A stretch of DNA of 64,000 nt from Rosenbergiella metrosideri. GTDB lineage: Bacteria; Pseudomonadota; Gammaproteobacteria; Enterobacterales; Enterobacteriaceae. Every line of letters starts with the position of its first letter. Within the stretch, counting starts at the first letter, position 1. Under the pieces are notes generated by a model. The model was not told the DNA's origin. It ran no database searches and saw only the letters and a list, made by a program, of their open reading frames with translations. Both the position numbers and the translations under genes were made by a program. Shown piece after piece: positions 43,831-54,722 of this stretch. The stretch is taken from contig NZ_JALBCV010000001.1 of NCBI RefSeq assembly GCF_022602565.1, positions 181,193 to 245,192 on the forward strand. The letters run 5' to 3'.

Positions 43831-45180
43831 TTAGAAAGTGACGGTGGTTTTCACTCCCATTACCCATGCATCTGGCGTATCACTGATTGCACCGGGATTA
43901 TGCCAATATTGCAGGCTGGGCTGCAGTTGAAACCACGGTGTTAGCTGGAAACGGTAAAATAATTCCGTATTGATTGCTGAGCTGCCAGTCGGCCAATAGC
44001 CCGCTATATCTTGCTGTGCTGCCACCGCCTGTTGCTGCTGTTGGTCTCTATTCGCCCAACTCCCCACCTTGACATAGCTTACGCCTAAGCCTAGCCAATC
44101 GTTGGGACGAGCATCGAACATCCCCCGATACCGTGCAGAGACTGACCCGACTACCGGTAAGCGTATCGTGCGCTTATCACCTAACCCTAAACTCGCCGAT
44201 AGGCTCATCCCTCGGAGCGGATCATTACTGTGACGGGTAACTTGTTGATTTGCCGCGGCCCAGAGATAATAAGAATTATGGGTTTTGTCATAACCATTTG
44301 GATCACTGGCTCCCCAGTATTGACTAACTCCCCGGGCTAAATGCGTTTGCTCAGCGTTTGTCCAACTCACCCCCAGTGTATAGATACCGGGAAGCTGATT
44401 GACCTGTGTTTTCCACTCTGCCTCGACCGGAACAATCACACCTTTACTGTGTTGGGTGGAAACACTCCACGCATGGGCACGACTCGCCGCTTGAGAGTTT
44501 TGCTCCATTAAGGCGACTTTTATCGCCAGTTCCGATGTGGCTTTCCATTCTACGCTAGTCCCCCATGTGTGAACATTCCAGTTATTCCACGTCATGGAAT
44601 ACGCAGACTTTCCGGCACACAAAGAGAGGATCTGGAAATCGCAAGGGATCGCCTGATCAAAGACCTGGACTTTATTCATTAGCCCAACGCGCCAGAACAG
44701 GTCTCCTCCTAAAAAGCTTCTTCCCGCGGTGAGCCAGCCCAAGCGAGTAATCGATTGACCACCCCAGCTCTCCTGCGCTAAATCGGTCATCGGTACAGAC
44801 TTATTTTGCAAACGCTGTGTCGCTAAGTTCTGATTATGGTTACGATTGACGATATTTCCTTCAATAACGGCACCGGGGATCCCCGTTAAGGCTTCGAGAT
44901 TCTGTGTGAAGGTCAATGCAAACTGATCGATATAAGCGGTTTTGTGCCGCGTATCAGCACCGCCATGTAAATTACTCGCCGTTTGCGATAAGTAACCAAA
45001 ATTAAAGTTGAACCCTTCCTGCGTCAATCGTGGTCTTAACCCTAGCATATCCCCCAATAAACCTTGTTCAGGGGGTGGTTCGAAACCTAATACTGTTGGG
45101 GAGAACGGTGCAGCGGTGAGTGAGGTTGGGATAGACATACCGGCGATAAGCAACCAACCGTAAAGCGGTTTCGCATCCAT
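43831..45180 (-). CDS. Carbohydrate-selective porin, OprB family
   Basis: 449 aa. A signal peptide ends near SLTAA (about residue 24). The OprB signature is visible: RLTQEGFNFNFGYLSQTASNLHGG near the N terminus, YIDQFALTFTQNLEALTGIPGA, and a C-terminal barrel closing with VMGVKTTVTF (terminal Phe). OprB porins pass glucose and other sugars across the outer membrane and are common in Erwinia/Pantoea and pseudomonads. A CRP-like site lies upstream in the shared intergenic region with mdtG. Confidence 0.88.
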   Translation of the reverse strand: MDAKPLYGWLLIAGMSIPTSLTAAPFSPTVLGFEPPPEQGLLGDMLGLRPRLTQEGFNFNFGYLSQTASNLHGGADTRHKTAYIDQFALTFTQNLEALTGIPGAVIEGNIVNRNHNQNLATQRLQNKSVPMTDLAQESWGGQSITRLGWLTAGRSFLGGDLFWRVGLMNKVQVFDQAIPCDFQILSLCAGKSAYSMTWNNWNVHTWGTSVEWKATSELAIKVALMEQNSQAASRAHAWSVSTQHSKGVIVPVEAEWKTQVNQLPGIYTLGVSWTNAEQTHLARGVSQYWGASDPNGYDKTHNSYYLWAAANQQVTRHSNDPLRGMSLSASLGLGDKRTIRLPVVGSVSARYRGMFDARPNDWLGLGVSYVKVGSWANRDQQQQQAVAAQQDIAGYWPTGSSAINTELFYRFQLTPWFQLQPSLQYWHNPGAISDTPDAWVMGVKTTVTF

Positions 45181-45318
45181 GCAATTTCTCCAAGTCCATC
45201 ATGGACTTTATGTTGTGAAATTCGGGTTATTTCAACCCGGTGAAAGAAAAGAAGACAGCTTTCTTTTATCGAAATGCCACGATCATGGCAATAGGTAATC
45301 GTACTTCGCGTGCTGACT

Positions 45319-45334
45319 TTTGATAAAGATCACC
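45319..45334. promoter_or_regulatory. Possible CRP site in the oprB-mdtG region
   Basis: TTTGA-TAAAGA-TCACC matches the CRP core TGTGA-N6-TCACA at 8 of 10 conserved positions. It is 139 bp from the oprB start codon and 86 bp from mdtG. Weak support only. Confidence 0.35.
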
Positions 45335-45363
45335 TTTGGTTAATGAAAAGTTCTTCCCGCTGC

Positions 45364-45395
45364 TATACTCTAGCCAGTAACTCAGAAAGTTACTG
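45364..45395 (+). promoter_or_regulatory. mdtG promoter and leader inverted repeat
   Basis: TATACT (45364-45369) fits a -10 box. Just after it, CAGTAACT (45375-45382), five bases, AGTTACTG (45388-45395) form a perfect 8-bp inverted repeat in the expected transcribed leader, about 25 bp before the mdtG ATG. It could be a repressor operator or a leader hairpin. Confidence 0.45.
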
Positions 45396-45419
45396 ATTGA
45401 CTCAGACAATGGCTGCTTC

Positions 45420-46634
45420 ATGAACGCTTGGCAGAAAAATTTAGTCTCCCTGTGGCTGGGATGTTTTATTACTGGACTCGGTACCAGTCAATTACTCCCT
45501 TTTCTTCCCCTCTATATTTCGCAATTGGGACACTATACCACCGAGCAGCTTACCCTCTGGTCGGGCGTTGCCTTCGGTGTGACATTTCTCGTTTCGGCGG
45601 TCGTCTCGCCTCTATGGGGAAAAATTGCCGATAAACACGGCCGTAAGCTGATGCTGATTCGTGCCACGGTGGGGATGGCCATTGCCATTGTCTGTCAAGG
45701 CTTGGCGCAATCGGTATGGCAACTCTGTCTGTTCCGCGGCATCATGGGTTTGGCCTCCGGATACATTCCAAATGCGATGGCCTTAATTGCGAGTCAAGCG
45801 CCTAAAGGCCGCAGTGGATTCGCACTCAGTATGTTATCGACTGCGCAGATCAGTGGCTTTCTTTGTGGTCCATTACTAGGCGGCTACTTAGCGGATCACA
45901 TTGGCTTACGTCCGGTCTTTTTTGTGACAACAGGCTTATTAGTAATCAGTACTTTTGTGACGCTATTTTTGGTTAAAGAGTCACCGAAGGACACGCTGCC
46001 GAAACGAGTCATGACCGATCTTCAGGGGCTTTGGGCGAAATTGCCTGCCAAACCCCTTATACTTTGTTTACTCTGCTCAACGCTGGTCGTGCAACTCTGC
46101 AACGGCTCGGTTAACCCTATTCTTTATCTCTATGTCGAACATCTGGCCCCGACTCGCGATAATCTCGCTTTTATGAGTGGATTTATCGCAGCGTTACCCG
46201 GCTTTTCGGCGTTGATAACCGCCCCACTTTGGGGGAGGATCAGTGATAGGTATGGTGCACAGTGGGTGATTATTATTGCTTCGTTATTGTTTACCCTTAT
46301 CTTATTGGCGACGACCTGGGTGGCGACTGTCTGGCAGTTTTCCTTTACTCGGTTACTGATTGGCTTTGCAGATGGTGCAATGTTTCCCGCTATCCAATCG
46401 CTGATTATCGCCTGCTCTTCCACCGCCGTATCGGGAAGATTGTTCGGCTATAACCAATCCTTTATGAATTTGGGCAATGTACTAGGTCCACTGCTTGGCG
46501 CGGTGACCTCATCGTTGTTTGGCATGAAGTGGGTCTTTACGGTCTCTGCACTGTTCATGCTGGTTAATGTTCTGGTCTTTTATCGGGTTTTAAAACAGAT
46601 ACCTATTCAGACAGCGAACGAGTCATCTGAGTAA
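45420..46634 (+). CDS. mdtG: MFS multidrug efflux protein MdtG
   Basis: 404 aa with about twelve membrane segments. It follows recalled E. coli MdtG (YceE): LVSLWLGCFITGLG, LPFLPLYISQLG, SPLWGKIADKHGRKLMLIRATVGM (cytoplasmic loop 2-3 motif, about residues 61-84), GYIPNAMALIASQAP, and GRLFGYNQSFMNLGNVLGPLLGA. MdtG exports fosfomycin and deoxycholate and responds to stress regulators in E. coli. It is divergent from oprB. Confidence 0.9.
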   Translation: MNAWQKNLVSLWLGCFITGLGTSQLLPFLPLYISQLGHYTTEQLTLWSGVAFGVTFLVSAVVSPLWGKIADKHGRKLMLIRATVGMAIAIVCQGLAQSVWQLCLFRGIMGLASGYIPNAMALIASQAPKGRSGFALSMLSTAQISGFLCGPLLGGYLADHIGLRPVFFVTTGLLVISTFVTLFLVKESPKDTLPKRVMTDLQGLWAKLPAKPLILCLLCSTLVVQLCNGSVNPILYLYVEHLAPTRDNLAFMSGFIAALPGFSALITAPLWGRISDRYGAQWVIIIASLLFTLILLATTWVATVWQFSFTRLLIGFADGAMFPAIQSLIIACSSTAVSGRLFGYNQSFMNLGNVLGPLLGAVTSSLFGMKWVFTVSALFMLVNVLVFYRVLKQIPIQTANESSE

Positions 46635-46891
46635 GATGTAGAGTACGTCGGTGAAAATACCTATAGGGACCGATTTCATAAGTGAAAATTTATTCATACA
46701 GTTCGGTTTTTTATCAATTAATAATGTCACCTCAACCAATGGAAATATTGTAATAACACTACGATAAGTAATAATATTTTTCTAAAATGAGTAAGATTGT
46801 TTGAGAAATATTGATTAATTGTTATTAACAATTATGAATAAATTGTTTAAAATCGGTCACACTATTGGTTAGTTCCTTATCAGGGTTTGTT
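46635..46891. promoter_or_regulatory. AT-rich mqo upstream region
   Basis: About 257 bp, strongly AT-rich. ATTGTT-ATT-AACAAT (near 46817-46831) is an inverted repeat within GTTATTAAC, which could be an ArcA-type site, as mqo is often under redox control; this is weakly supported. No ORF was seen. Confidence 0.35.
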
Positions 46892-48532
46892 ATGCAACAT
46901 ATTAAAAAGACGGTATTCAGCTTATCGCTGATCGCCGCGTCGCTATTCACTCACACCGCACAAGCACGTACCGAAAATACTGATGTATTACTGATCGGTG
47001 GCGGCATCATGAGCGCATCATTAGGGACTTGGTTACATGAGCTACAACCAGAATGGAAACAAACCATGGTTGAGCGCCTTGATGGGGTAGCGGAAGAGTC
47101 TTCCAATGGTTGGAATAACGCGGGGACTGGCCACTCAGCCAATATGGAACTTAACTACACGCCTCAGCGTGAAGATGGATCCATTGATATTACTAAAGCG
47201 ATCGAGATCAATGAAGCTTTCATGATTTCCCGCCAGTTTTGGGCTTCCCAAGTTCAGTTAGGGACCTTACAACAACCACGCAGCTTTATTAATTCCACGC
47301 CACACATGAGTTTCGTATGGGGCGATAAGAACGTCGATTATTTAACACGTCGTTATGAAGCGTTACAAAAAAGCCCTCTCTTCCAAGGTATGCAGTTTTC
47401 GACTGACCAACAGCAGATTAAAAAATGGGCACCATTGATTATTGAGGGTCGTGATCCCGCGCAGAAAGTTGCGGCGACATGGACGCCACTAGGCACCGAT
47501 GTAAACTACGGCGAAATTACGCGCCAACTGGTCGGCACTTTGCAGAAACAACCCGGCTTTACATTAGAACTCTCGACGCAAGTGACAGAGTTTACTCGTC
47601 AAGATGATAATTCATGGTTAGTGACGGTCGAGAATCGTACTACCGGCGAGAAACACAGCATTCATGCTAAGTATGTCTTTATCGGTGCAGGTGGCGCGTC
47701 ACTGAAATTATTACAAAAAACCGGTATCCCAGAAGCAGAGAACTATGGTGGATTCCCGGTTGGCGGATCATTCTTAGTCACCGAAAACCCGGCGATTACC
47801 GCTCAACATACTGCCAAGGTCTATGGACAAGCTTCAGTGGGTGCCCCACCGATGTCAGTCCCGCACTTAGACACACGCTATTTAGATGGTAAAAAAGTTG
47901 TTCTCTTTGGGCCTTTCGCTACCTTCTCAACCAAATACCTGAAGAATGGCTCATTATTAGATCTGTTCAGTGCGACCACGACCCATAATGTGATGCCTAT
48001 GGCACATGTTGGTATCGATAATTTTGATTTGGTTAAATACCTTATCGGTCAAGTGATGTTATCTGATGAAGATCGTTTCAACGCGTTAAAAGAGTACTTC
48101 CCAGAGGCTAAACAGTCTGATTGGAAACTGTGGCAAGCGGGTCAACGTGTGCAGATCGTCAAAAAAGATGCTGACAAGGGTGGCGTCTTAAAATTAGGTA
48201 CCGAGATTGTGACGGACCAACAAAAGACGATTGCTGCCTTATTAGGCGCTTCACCGGGTGCCTCAACCGCGGCGCCGATCATGTTAAATGTGATCGAAAA
48301 GTTATTCCCGCAACAGGTTAAAACTCCACAATGGCAAGCCCGTATTAAACAAGTGGTGCCAAGCTACGGCCAGAAGTTAAATAATAATCCGGCTTTAGCG
48401 CAACAGGTCTGGGACCATACGGCTGAAGTGTTAATGTTAACACCTCCCCCACGTATCCAGATGGCTGCACCGACGAATACGCAAGCACCTGCCTCGACGA
48501 CTTCTACCCCGAATCGCGATATGGCGCTGTAA
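46892..48532 (+). CDS. mqo: Malate:quinone oxidoreductase
   Basis: 546 aa from ATG at 46892. It oxidises malate to oxaloacetate and reduces ubiquinone at the membrane. FAD motif [19 protein letters not shown] (about residues 28-46), [51 protein letters not shown], and [16 protein letters not shown] are those of Mqo. The N terminus resembles an export signal ([10 protein letters not shown]), seen also in E. coli Mqo. The tail is Thr/Pro/Ala rich. Confidence 0.93.
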   Translation: MQHIKKTVFSLSLIAASLFTHTAQARTENTDVLLIGGGIMSASLGTWLHELQPEWKQTMVERLDGVAEESSNGWNNAGTGHSANMELNYTPQREDGSIDITKAIEINEAFMISRQFWASQVQLGTLQQPRSFINSTPHMSFVWGDKNVDYLTRRYEALQKSPLFQGMQFSTDQQQIKKWAPLIIEGRDPAQKVAATWTPLGTDVNYGEITRQLVGTLQKQPGFTLELSTQVTEFTRQDDNSWLVTVENRTTGEKHSIHAKYVFIGAGGASLKLLQKTGIPEAENYGGFPVGGSFLVTENPAITAQHTAKVYGQASVGAPPMSVPHLDTRYLDGKKVVLFGPFATFSTKYLKNGSLLDLFSATTTHNVMPMAHVGIDNFDLVKYLIGQVMLSDEDRFNALKEYFPEAKQSDWKLWQAGQRVQIVKKDADKGGVLKLGTEIVTDQQKTIAALLGASPGASTAAPIMLNVIEKLFPQQVKTPQWQARIKQVVPSYGQKLNNNPALAQQVWDHTAEVLMLTPPPRIQMAAPTNTQAPASTTSTPNRDMAL

Positions 48533-48537
48533 ACCTT

Positions 48538-48567
48538 AACCCCTTCAGTTTGTTGGCTGGAGGGGTT
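48538..48567 (+). terminator. Hairpin terminator after mqo
   Basis: AACCCCTTCAG (48538-48548) pairs with CTGGAGGGGTT (48557-48567), ten Watson-Crick pairs and one G-T, with an 8-nt loop, between convergent genes. Confidence 0.6.
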
Positions 48568-48571
48568 CTCA

Positions 48572-49800
48572 CTATTCCACCGACTGTGTCAATTGTTGAC
48601 GTCGACGTAAACTCGGAAAGAGCTTCATCCAGATCGCGACAATCACTAAGGTTCCGACTCCCCCCACGACTGCTGCGGGAACCGTCCCTAACATGCTAGC
48701 CAATACACCTGTCTCAAATTCGCCGAATTGATTGGACGTATTAATAAAGATGGAGTTGACGGCATTGACTCTACCACGCATGGCATCGGGTGTATCCAGT
48801 TGAACCATCGCCCCTCTAATAACCATGCTCACCATATCAAAACCGCCGAGTGCCACCAGTGCGAGTAATGATAAAATGATAGTGTGAGACAGCGCGAAGA
48901 CGAGAGTCGCTATGCCGAAACCAGCAACACAACCGAACATAATCAGCCCTGTGTGGCGGGTGATTACCCGACGGCTGATCCAAATCCCGGTTAACAAAGC
49001 CCCCACCGAGGGGGCGGCGCGCAGTGCCCCGAGCCCCCAAGGCCCGGTATGCAAAATATCTTGCGCAAAAATCGGTAATAACGCTGTGACACCGCCGAGT
49101 AACACCGCAAAAGATCTAATGAAATAACGCCTAAAACATCCTTCCGCTCAAAGATAAAATGGAGCCCCGCAAAGAGATTTTTCATCGTCATCGGTAGCCG
49201 TGTCAGTGCCACAGGCACATAGCGAACAGTCGCAATCATCACCAAGGCGAGTAAATAAGCCAATGCAGCGACCCCATAAGCGGCTTGCGGTGAATAGACA
49301 TACAGTAGCCCGCCAATCATTGGTCCAGCAATTACCATCGCCTCGCGGAAAACTTGGTTAGTTGCCATGGCTTTGGAAAGCAGTTCTGGCGGTAATAGCG
49401 CAGGCAATAACGAGGTATTGGCCGGACCTTCCACCGCTTTGGCAATGGAGAAGAGTGCCACCAAGCCTAATAACGCCGAGGTAGAAAGCCAAGACATCAG
49501 CGGTAATGCAATAAGCCCGACGACCGCAATACATTCGACCACTTGTCCGGTAACAATCAACGTTTTGCGATTATATTGGTCCGCAAGGTGACCTGCCGGC
49601 AGTGCTAATAACACTGAGGGTAAAAATTGCATCAGACCAATCATCCCCAACATAAAGGCGCTGTGGGTGATGGCATATATTTGCCAACTGACAGCCAAAG
49701 AAACGATTTGAAAACTGAGCGATGAACAGGTTTGAGCAATCAGGTAATGCCGAAAGCCGCGGTGACTAAATGGAGAGGGTTGGGAGGCTGCGGGATTCAA
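48572..49800 (-). pseudogene. MFS transporter interrupted by a frameshift
   Basis: The first part (49800 to about 49110) has helices of an MFS drug or siderophore-type exporter: MNPAASQPSPFSHRGFRHYL start, SLAVSWQIYAITHSAFMLGMIGLMQ, LLALPAGHLADQYNRKTLIV. At a run of A residues (49109-49112) the frame changes. The second part continues as FAVLLGGVTALLPIFAQDI in the next frame to the stop at 48572. Restoring one T in the minus-strand run would give one continuous protein of about 409 aa, so this is a single-base deletion in a homopolymer. It may be a real mutation or a sequencing error. Confidence 0.85.
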
Positions 49801-49972
49801 GAATAGGCTCCAAGCTGAGCTTGCTGATAATAAGGATGCTTAGCATATCACGAACTTTGCCTAACCATTGACAACACTTATCACAGTAAAAGGCGAAATA
49901 ATATGTCCTGATGGTGGATTTTTGTCTACGCTTAAACTGAGCAATGTAAAAATAAAAATCATGAGGGTAGTG

Positions 49973-51430
49973 ATGAGCGATCAAAAAAGAAACATAACAA
50001 CCACCGATGCTGGCATTCCCGTTGCAAGCGACGAACACTCCTTAACAGTTGGCCCTGATGGCCCGATTGTCCTGCACGACCATTATCTTATTGAGCAAAT
50101 GGCGAATTTTAACCGCGAGCGGATTCCTGAGCGCCAGCCCCACGCCAAAGGTAGCGGTGCATTCGGCCATTTCCAAGTCACGGAAGATGTGAGTCAATAC
50201 ACTAAAGCTGCCCTCTTCCAACCCGGGGTTAAAACTGACGTACTGATGCGTTTTTCAACCGTAGCAGGTGAACGCGGTAGCCCAGATACTTGGCGTGATC
50301 CACGGGGTTTTTCAATCAAGTTTTATACCACCGAAGGAAATTACGATATGGTCGGCAACAATACGCCGGTCTTTTTCGTACGTGACCCGATGAAATTCCA
50401 GCATTTTATCCGCTCGCAAAAGCGTCGTGCCGATAACAATCTGCGTGATAATGATATGCAGTGGGACTTCTGGACCTTATCCCCTGAATCGGCTCACCAA
50501 GTCACTTGGCTGATGAGCGACCGCGGTATTCCTAAAAGCTGGCGCCATATGAATGGTTACTCCAGCCACACTTATATGTGGGTGAACGCCGAAGGCGAGA
50601 AATTCTGGGTGAAGTACCACTTCAAAACTGATCAAGGTGTCGAATGCTTGACTCAAGATGAAGCCGATAAATTAGCTGGCGCAGATGGCGACTTCCACGT
50701 CCGTGATCTGTATAACGCGATCTCCGAGGGGAATAACCCTAGCTGGACGCTGTATATGCAAATTATGCCGTTCGCCGAAGCGGATGATTACCGCTTCAAC
50801 CCCTTCGACTTAACCAAAGTATGGCCGCATAAAGATTATCCGTTAATCAAGGTCGGCAAACTGACCCTCGATCAGAACCCTACCGATAACCATGCACAGA
50901 TCGAACAGGCCGCTTTCGAACCGAATAACTTAGTGCCCGGCATCGGCCTAAGCCCAGATAAAATGCTAATGGGTCGTATCTTCGCCTATGCCGATGCTCA
51001 CCGTGCGCGTTTAGGGGTAAACTACAAGCAAATTCCCGTTAATAGCCCGCGTTGTCCGGTCAATAGCTACAGCAAAGACGGTGCGATGCGCATGCAACCG
51101 GTCAGTGATCCAGTCTATGCTCCGAACAGCAAAGGGGGTCCGGCAGCGGATGGGGAGCGTTACCCTACCGACTCAACTTGGTCTGCACAGGGCGAACAAC
51201 TGCGTGCGCCGTACTCTTTACATGCTGAGGATGACGATTATGGTCAAGCAAACGCGTTGGTCAATCAGGTACTGGATGATGCCGGTCGCGAACGGTTAGT
51301 CAACAACGTTGCAGGTCACCTGCTCAATGGCGTGAAAGAGCCGGTGCTCTCTCGTGCCTTCGACTATTGGCGCGCCATCGACCAAACCCTTGGCGACCGT
51401 ATCGCCGAGAAAGTGAAGTCTTCGCAATAA
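49973..51430 (+). CDS. katA: Monofunctional heme catalase (KatA-type, small subunit)
   Basis: 485 aa from ATG at 49973, which has GAGGGTAG upstream; an in-frame ATG at 49961 is also possible. Catalytic and heme residues: His in [18 protein letters not shown] (about residue 52), Asn in [17 protein letters not shown] (about 125) and the heme-ligand Tyr in [14 protein letters not shown] (about 336). It breaks down hydrogen peroxide in the cytoplasm. It is followed by a perfect terminator and lies beside the broken MFS gene. Confidence 0.93.
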   Translation: MSDQKRNITTTDAGIPVASDEHSLTVGPDGPIVLHDHYLIEQMANFNRERIPERQPHAKGSGAFGHFQVTEDVSQYTKAALFQPGVKTDVLMRFSTVAGERGSPDTWRDPRGFSIKFYTTEGNYDMVGNNTPVFFVRDPMKFQHFIRSQKRRADNNLRDNDMQWDFWTLSPESAHQVTWLMSDRGIPKSWRHMNGYSSHTYMWVNAEGEKFWVKYHFKTDQGVECLTQDEADKLAGADGDFHVRDLYNAISEGNNPSWTLYMQIMPFAEADDYRFNPFDLTKVWPHKDYPLIKVGKLTLDQNPTDNHAQIEQAAFEPNNLVPGIGLSPDKMLMGRIFAYADAHRARLGVNYKQIPVNSPRCPVNSYSKDGAMRMQPVSDPVYAPNSKGGPAADGERYPTDSTWSAQGEQLRAPYSLHAEDDDYGQANALVNQVLDDAGRERLVNNVAGHLLNGVKEPVLSRAFDYWRAIDQTLGDRIAEKVKSSQ

Positions 51431-51437
51431 TTACGAC

Positions 51438-51463
51438 AATGCCCCGCGCTGCGGGGCATTTTT
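51438..51463 (+). terminator. Intrinsic terminator after katA
   Basis: A perfect 10-bp stem (AATGCCCCGC 51438-51447, GCGGGGCATT 51451-51460) with a 3-nt loop followed by TTTC. It may serve the convergent gene too. Confidence 0.85.
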
Positions 51464-51485
51464 CTGCCTAATCCCTTCTCTAATC

Positions 51486-52310
51486 TTAAGCGTCTGTACT
51501 GCCTTTCATTAAAATGTTCTCTAATGCCTCTTTGGCTCGTTGTGCGACCCCTGTGCAATCTTGTTCAGCCGCATGATCATTAAACACCTCTAACCCGACC
51601 GGACCGGTATAGCCGAGTTTATCTAAGTAGGCGATCAATCCTGTTAGCGGGAAATTACCTTCGCCGGGAAACAGACGGTGATGCCTAGCGATCTGTTTAA
51701 GCGCATCACTCTCTTTCGGCATCTCAATATCTGATAACTGTACTAAGAAGATTTTCTCTTTAGGAATACCTATTAAGTCTTGTAATGATCGACGTAGGGC
51801 AAAGATGTGGAAGGCATCAACCACTAAACCAAGGTTATCTGCATCGACCTGCTGAATGATCTGCCAAGCTTTATCGCACTGGTCGATCTCAGTGCTCCAC
51901 GACATCGCTTCGTACGCCACCCGTAGATCTAACGCTTTGGCCTGCTGACAGAGCCACTTCATATCCGCAACAATTTTCTGCGGATCGCAGGCTGCCGTGT
52001 TCGCCGCCACCAAGATCATCGGGCTGCCTAATGCGCGCGCCGTCATCATCATTGTCAGCGCTTCTCGCCGTTTTTCATCCCGTTTCTCACCTACTGCGCC
52101 GTCGAAGTCTACTAATACCTGGTAATCAGTACGCGCAAGGGATAAAGCGTCTAGTTGCTGTTGTGTTTTCGCTACCGCTTTTTCAGCATCTTGTTGCCAG
52201 ACTTCCACTCCGTTAAATCCGGCTTTCGCGATTGCCTCAAGTTTCTCTGTGAAGCTCCCGCCGAGTAGCACGGTGTTCAGGAAGCGCGGATTGGATTTTA
52301 AGTATGACAT
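51486..52310 (-). CDS. TIM-barrel sugar isomerase/3-dehydroshikimate dehydratase-like enzyme
   Basis: 274 aa of the xylose-isomerase-like TIM barrel family. Metal ligands are seen in VAYEAMSW (Glu about residue 139), VVDAFHIFA (Asp and His about 170-173), VQLSD and VGLEVFND (Glu about 246). HHRLFPGEGNFPL resembles the R/F-PGxG element of 3-dehydroshikimate dehydratases (AsbF/QuiC), as I recall them. The substrate is therefore likely but not proven; IolE/Hyi-type isomerases are the alternative. It is divergent from eptA. An AroE-like gene lies 5 kb away. Confidence 0.7.
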   Translation of the reverse strand: MSYLKSNPRFLNTVLLGGSFTEKLEAIAKAGFNGVEVWQQDAEKAVAKTQQQLDALSLARTDYQVLVDFDGAVGEKRDEKRREALTMMMTARALGSPMILVAANTAACDPQKIVADMKWLCQQAKALDLRVAYEAMSWSTEIDQCDKAWQIIQQVDADNLGLVVDAFHIFALRRSLQDLIGIPKEKIFLVQLSDIEMPKESDALKQIARHHRLFPGEGNFPLTGLIAYLDKLGYTGPVGLEVFNDHAAEQDCTGVAQRAKEALENILMKGSTDA

Positions 52311-52360
52311 GTCTCTCTCCTATCAATGTCTTACTTATAAGTATAGACCTTAGGAGCAGG

Positions 52361-52377
52361 CTTAAGATTATCTTAAG
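52361..52377 (+). promoter_or_regulatory. PmrA/BasR box upstream of eptA
   Basis: CTTAAG (52361-52366), five bases, CTTAAG (52372-52377) is an exact match to the PmrA consensus YTTAAK-N5-YTTAAK. A -10-like GATAAT follows at 52388-52393, ten bases from the second half-site, and the eptA ATG is at 52426. The regulator gene is in the same operon, so autoregulation is expected. Confidence 0.85.
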
Positions 52378-52425
52378 GTCAGTCAGCGATAATCCAACAT
52401 TCGATGCTAAGTCCGGATTTATGTT

Positions 52426-54057
52426 ATGAAAAGTTGGTTTACGACGCGCTTAACGCACCCCGCTATCAATGCGTTGACGGCTGCTGCCATCACGCTATGT
52501 TTAAATATTCCTTTTTTTGAGCAGGCCTATCGGCTTGTTGACCCTAATACCCGTCATACATGGCTATTCTTGCTTAGCATGCCTTGGGTCTCTTTTTTTG
52601 TCCTGTTTAGCATTTTAATGTTGGCCGAAGTGGTGTGGCTGGCTTTTCCGGTCGCGATAATGTTTATCTTGCTCGCCAGTAGCGCCCAATATTTCATTAG
52701 TAGTTACAGTATTATCGTCGATAGGTCGATGGTCGCGAATATGGCGAATACTACCGCGGCGGAGAGTTTCGCGTTGGTCACGCCGCAGATGGTCGGCTAT
52801 TTCATTACGACCGCTATTCTCCCCATTATTGTGCTGTGTATTGTCCGACGTTTGACACGCCAACCTTTTCTGCGGCGCATCAGCTGGGCATTGATCGCAT
52901 TGTTGGTTTCCGGATCCGGTACCTATTTAATTTCGAACAGTTTTTATAAAGATTATGCTTCGCTGTTTCGTAATAACCGAGAACTGATCACTTACCTAAG
53001 CCCGTCAAACGGTATCGCGGCCGCGTTGTCTTGGTACAAACACGAGCGTACGGCGAATCTCCCCTTGATTCGTTTCGGCGAAGACGCTCACCAAATTGCG
53101 GCGCACCTTACTGGAAAACCCTCCCTCACTATCTTAGTGGTCGGTGAGACGACTCGTGCGCAAGATGTCGGGCTAGGGGGTTACGCACGTCAAACGACCC
53201 CTTTATTAGCTAAAGATAACGTGGTCTATTACCCGAATACACTGTCTTGTGGTACATCGACTGCCGTGTCTGTGCCCTGTATGTTCTCGGGGATGGGCCA
53301 CGATCACTATAACGATGAGCTCGCGAATCATCGTGAGGGACTATTAGATATTGTGCAGCGTGCTGGCGTCAATGTACTGTGGCGAGAAAACGATGGCGGC
53401 TGTAAAGGGGCTTGCGCAAGGGTACCAACTGAAGAGATGACCGCGCAGAATCTGCCTGGCATGTGTATCGATGGTGAATGTTATGACCAAGTGCTGTTCC
53501 ACAACTTACAGCGCTATATTGATAAACAAACCGGTAATACGTTGATCGTTTTGCATACTATTGGTAGCCACGGCCCAACCTATAACCATCGTTACCCGGA
53601 TTCGTTTAAATACTATACCCCGACCTGCGATACCAATGAGGTCCAACACTGTTCTAACGAACAGCTGGTGAATACCTACGACAATACCATTCGCTATATG
53701 GATGCGATGGTGGATCAAGGTATCCAGTTACTCCAAGCTAATTCACAACGCTTTACCACAAGTTTAGTCTACCTCTCCGACCACGGTGAATCGCTTGGCG
53801 AAGATGGCGTTTATTTGCATGGCTTGCCTTATAGCGTGGCGCCAATTCAGCAGAAGCACGTGCCTTTGTTAATTTGGCTTTCCCAAGACTATCAGCAACG
53901 TTATGCTGTCGATAAGAAATGTATGGTTGAACAGGCCAAGCTTATGCAAACGTCGCAAGATAATTTGTTCCCCACGCTATTAGGTTTATTCGGTGTCCAA
54001 ACTCGGGAATACGCACCACAACTCGACTTACTGACGCATTGTCGAGCCAAAGCGTGA
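52426..54057 (+). CDS. eptA: Phosphoethanolamine transferase EptA
   Basis: 543 aa. Five membrane segments occupy about residues 1-180; the periplasmic sulfatase-like domain follows. The zinc and nucleophile residues are present: Glu in [10 protein letters not shown] (about 241), Thr in [15 protein letters not shown] (about 281), and the [15 protein letters not shown] segment (about 451-465). EptA adds phosphoethanolamine to lipid A phosphates and lowers binding of polymyxin-type cationic peptides. It leads eptA-basR-basS with 4-bp overlaps and has a PmrA box upstream. Confidence 0.93.
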   Translation: MKSWFTTRLTHPAINALTAAAITLCLNIPFFEQAYRLVDPNTRHTWLFLLSMPWVSFFVLFSILMLAEVVWLAFPVAIMFILLASSAQYFISSYSIIVDRSMVANMANTTAAESFALVTPQMVGYFITTAILPIIVLCIVRRLTRQPFLRRISWALIALLVSGSGTYLISNSFYKDYASLFRNNRELITYLSPSNGIAAALSWYKHERTANLPLIRFGEDAHQIAAHLTGKPSLTILVVGETTRAQDVGLGGYARQTTPLLAKDNVVYYPNTLSCGTSTAVSVPCMFSGMGHDHYNDELANHREGLLDIVQRAGVNVLWRENDGGCKGACARVPTEEMTAQNLPGMCIDGECYDQVLFHNLQRYIDKQTGNTLIVLHTIGSHGPTYNHRYPDSFKYYTPTCDTNEVQHCSNEQLVNTYDNTIRYMDAMVDQGIQLLQANSQRFTTSLVYLSDHGESLGEDGVYLHGLPYSVAPIQQKHVPLLIWLSQDYQQRYAVDKKCMVEQAKLMQTSQDNLFPTLLGLFGVQTREYAPQLDLLTHCRAKA

Positions 54058-54722
54058 GAGTCTTAATCATCGAAGATGATCCCCTGTTACAGCAGGGAAT
54101 TTTGCTCGCGATGCAGAGTGAGAACTATCTATGTGATGCAGTGAATGGCATTAAGCCAGCCGAACAGTTTCTTCACTCCGCATCTTACAGCCTAATCCTG
54201 CTCGACCTCGGATTGCCCGATGGTAACGGCTTAACCTTATTGAAGCATTTACGTAGGCAAAAAAATGCTATACCGATTATCGTGTTGACCGCTCGCGATA
54301 CTCTTGAGGATCGCGTGATAGGGCTTGATAGCGGTGCAGACGACTACTTAGTCAAGCCCTTTGCACTTGAAGAGTTGCTCGCACGAAGTCGAGCGCTGAT
54401 CCGTCGTTTTCATCAACAATCGGATAATCTGCTACAAATTGATGATCTCACTATTGATATTGGTCGGCGCCAAGTCTTTGTACGCGAACAATTGCTCGAG
54501 TTAACTCCGAAGGAATACGCAATTTTATTACGATTGATGTTAAAGGCGAACCAACCAGTGCATCGTGATGTACTCTATAGCGACATCTATAGCTGGGATA
54601 ACGAACCCTCAACCAATTCGCTGGAAGTGCATATCCACAATCTTCGGGATAAAGTCGGTAAACAGCGTATTCAGACTTTGCGGGGTTTTGGTTATTCTAT
54701 TCGGACACAAAATACACCATGA
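54054..54722 (+). CDS. basR: Response regulator BasR/PmrA
   Basis: 222 aa from GTG at 54054, which overlaps the eptA TGA (GTGA) and gives the exact length of E. coli BasR; an upstream TTG frame is possible but unlikely. OmpR family: acidic pocket DD (residues 8-9), phosphorylation Asp in [13 protein letters not shown] (about 51), Thr in VLTARD, Lys in YLVKPF, and a C-terminal winged helix ([20 protein letters not shown]...TLRGFGYSI). It should activate eptA through the CTTAAG box. Confidence 0.9.
   Translation: MRVLIIEDDPLLQQGILLAMQSENYLCDAVNGIKPAEQFLHSASYSLILLDLGLPDGNGLTLLKHLRRQKNAIPIIVLTARDTLEDRVIGLDSGADDYLVKPFALEELLARSRALIRRFHQQSDNLLQIDDLTIDIGRRQVFVREQLLELTPKEYAILLRLMLKANQPVHRDVLYSDIYSWDNEPSTNSLEVHIHNLRDKVGKQRIQTLRGFGYSIRTQNTP

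Noticed and set aside
48572-49800. Calling the broken MFS gene entS
   Set aside because: The general MFS features fit several exporter families and no enterobactin genes are near.
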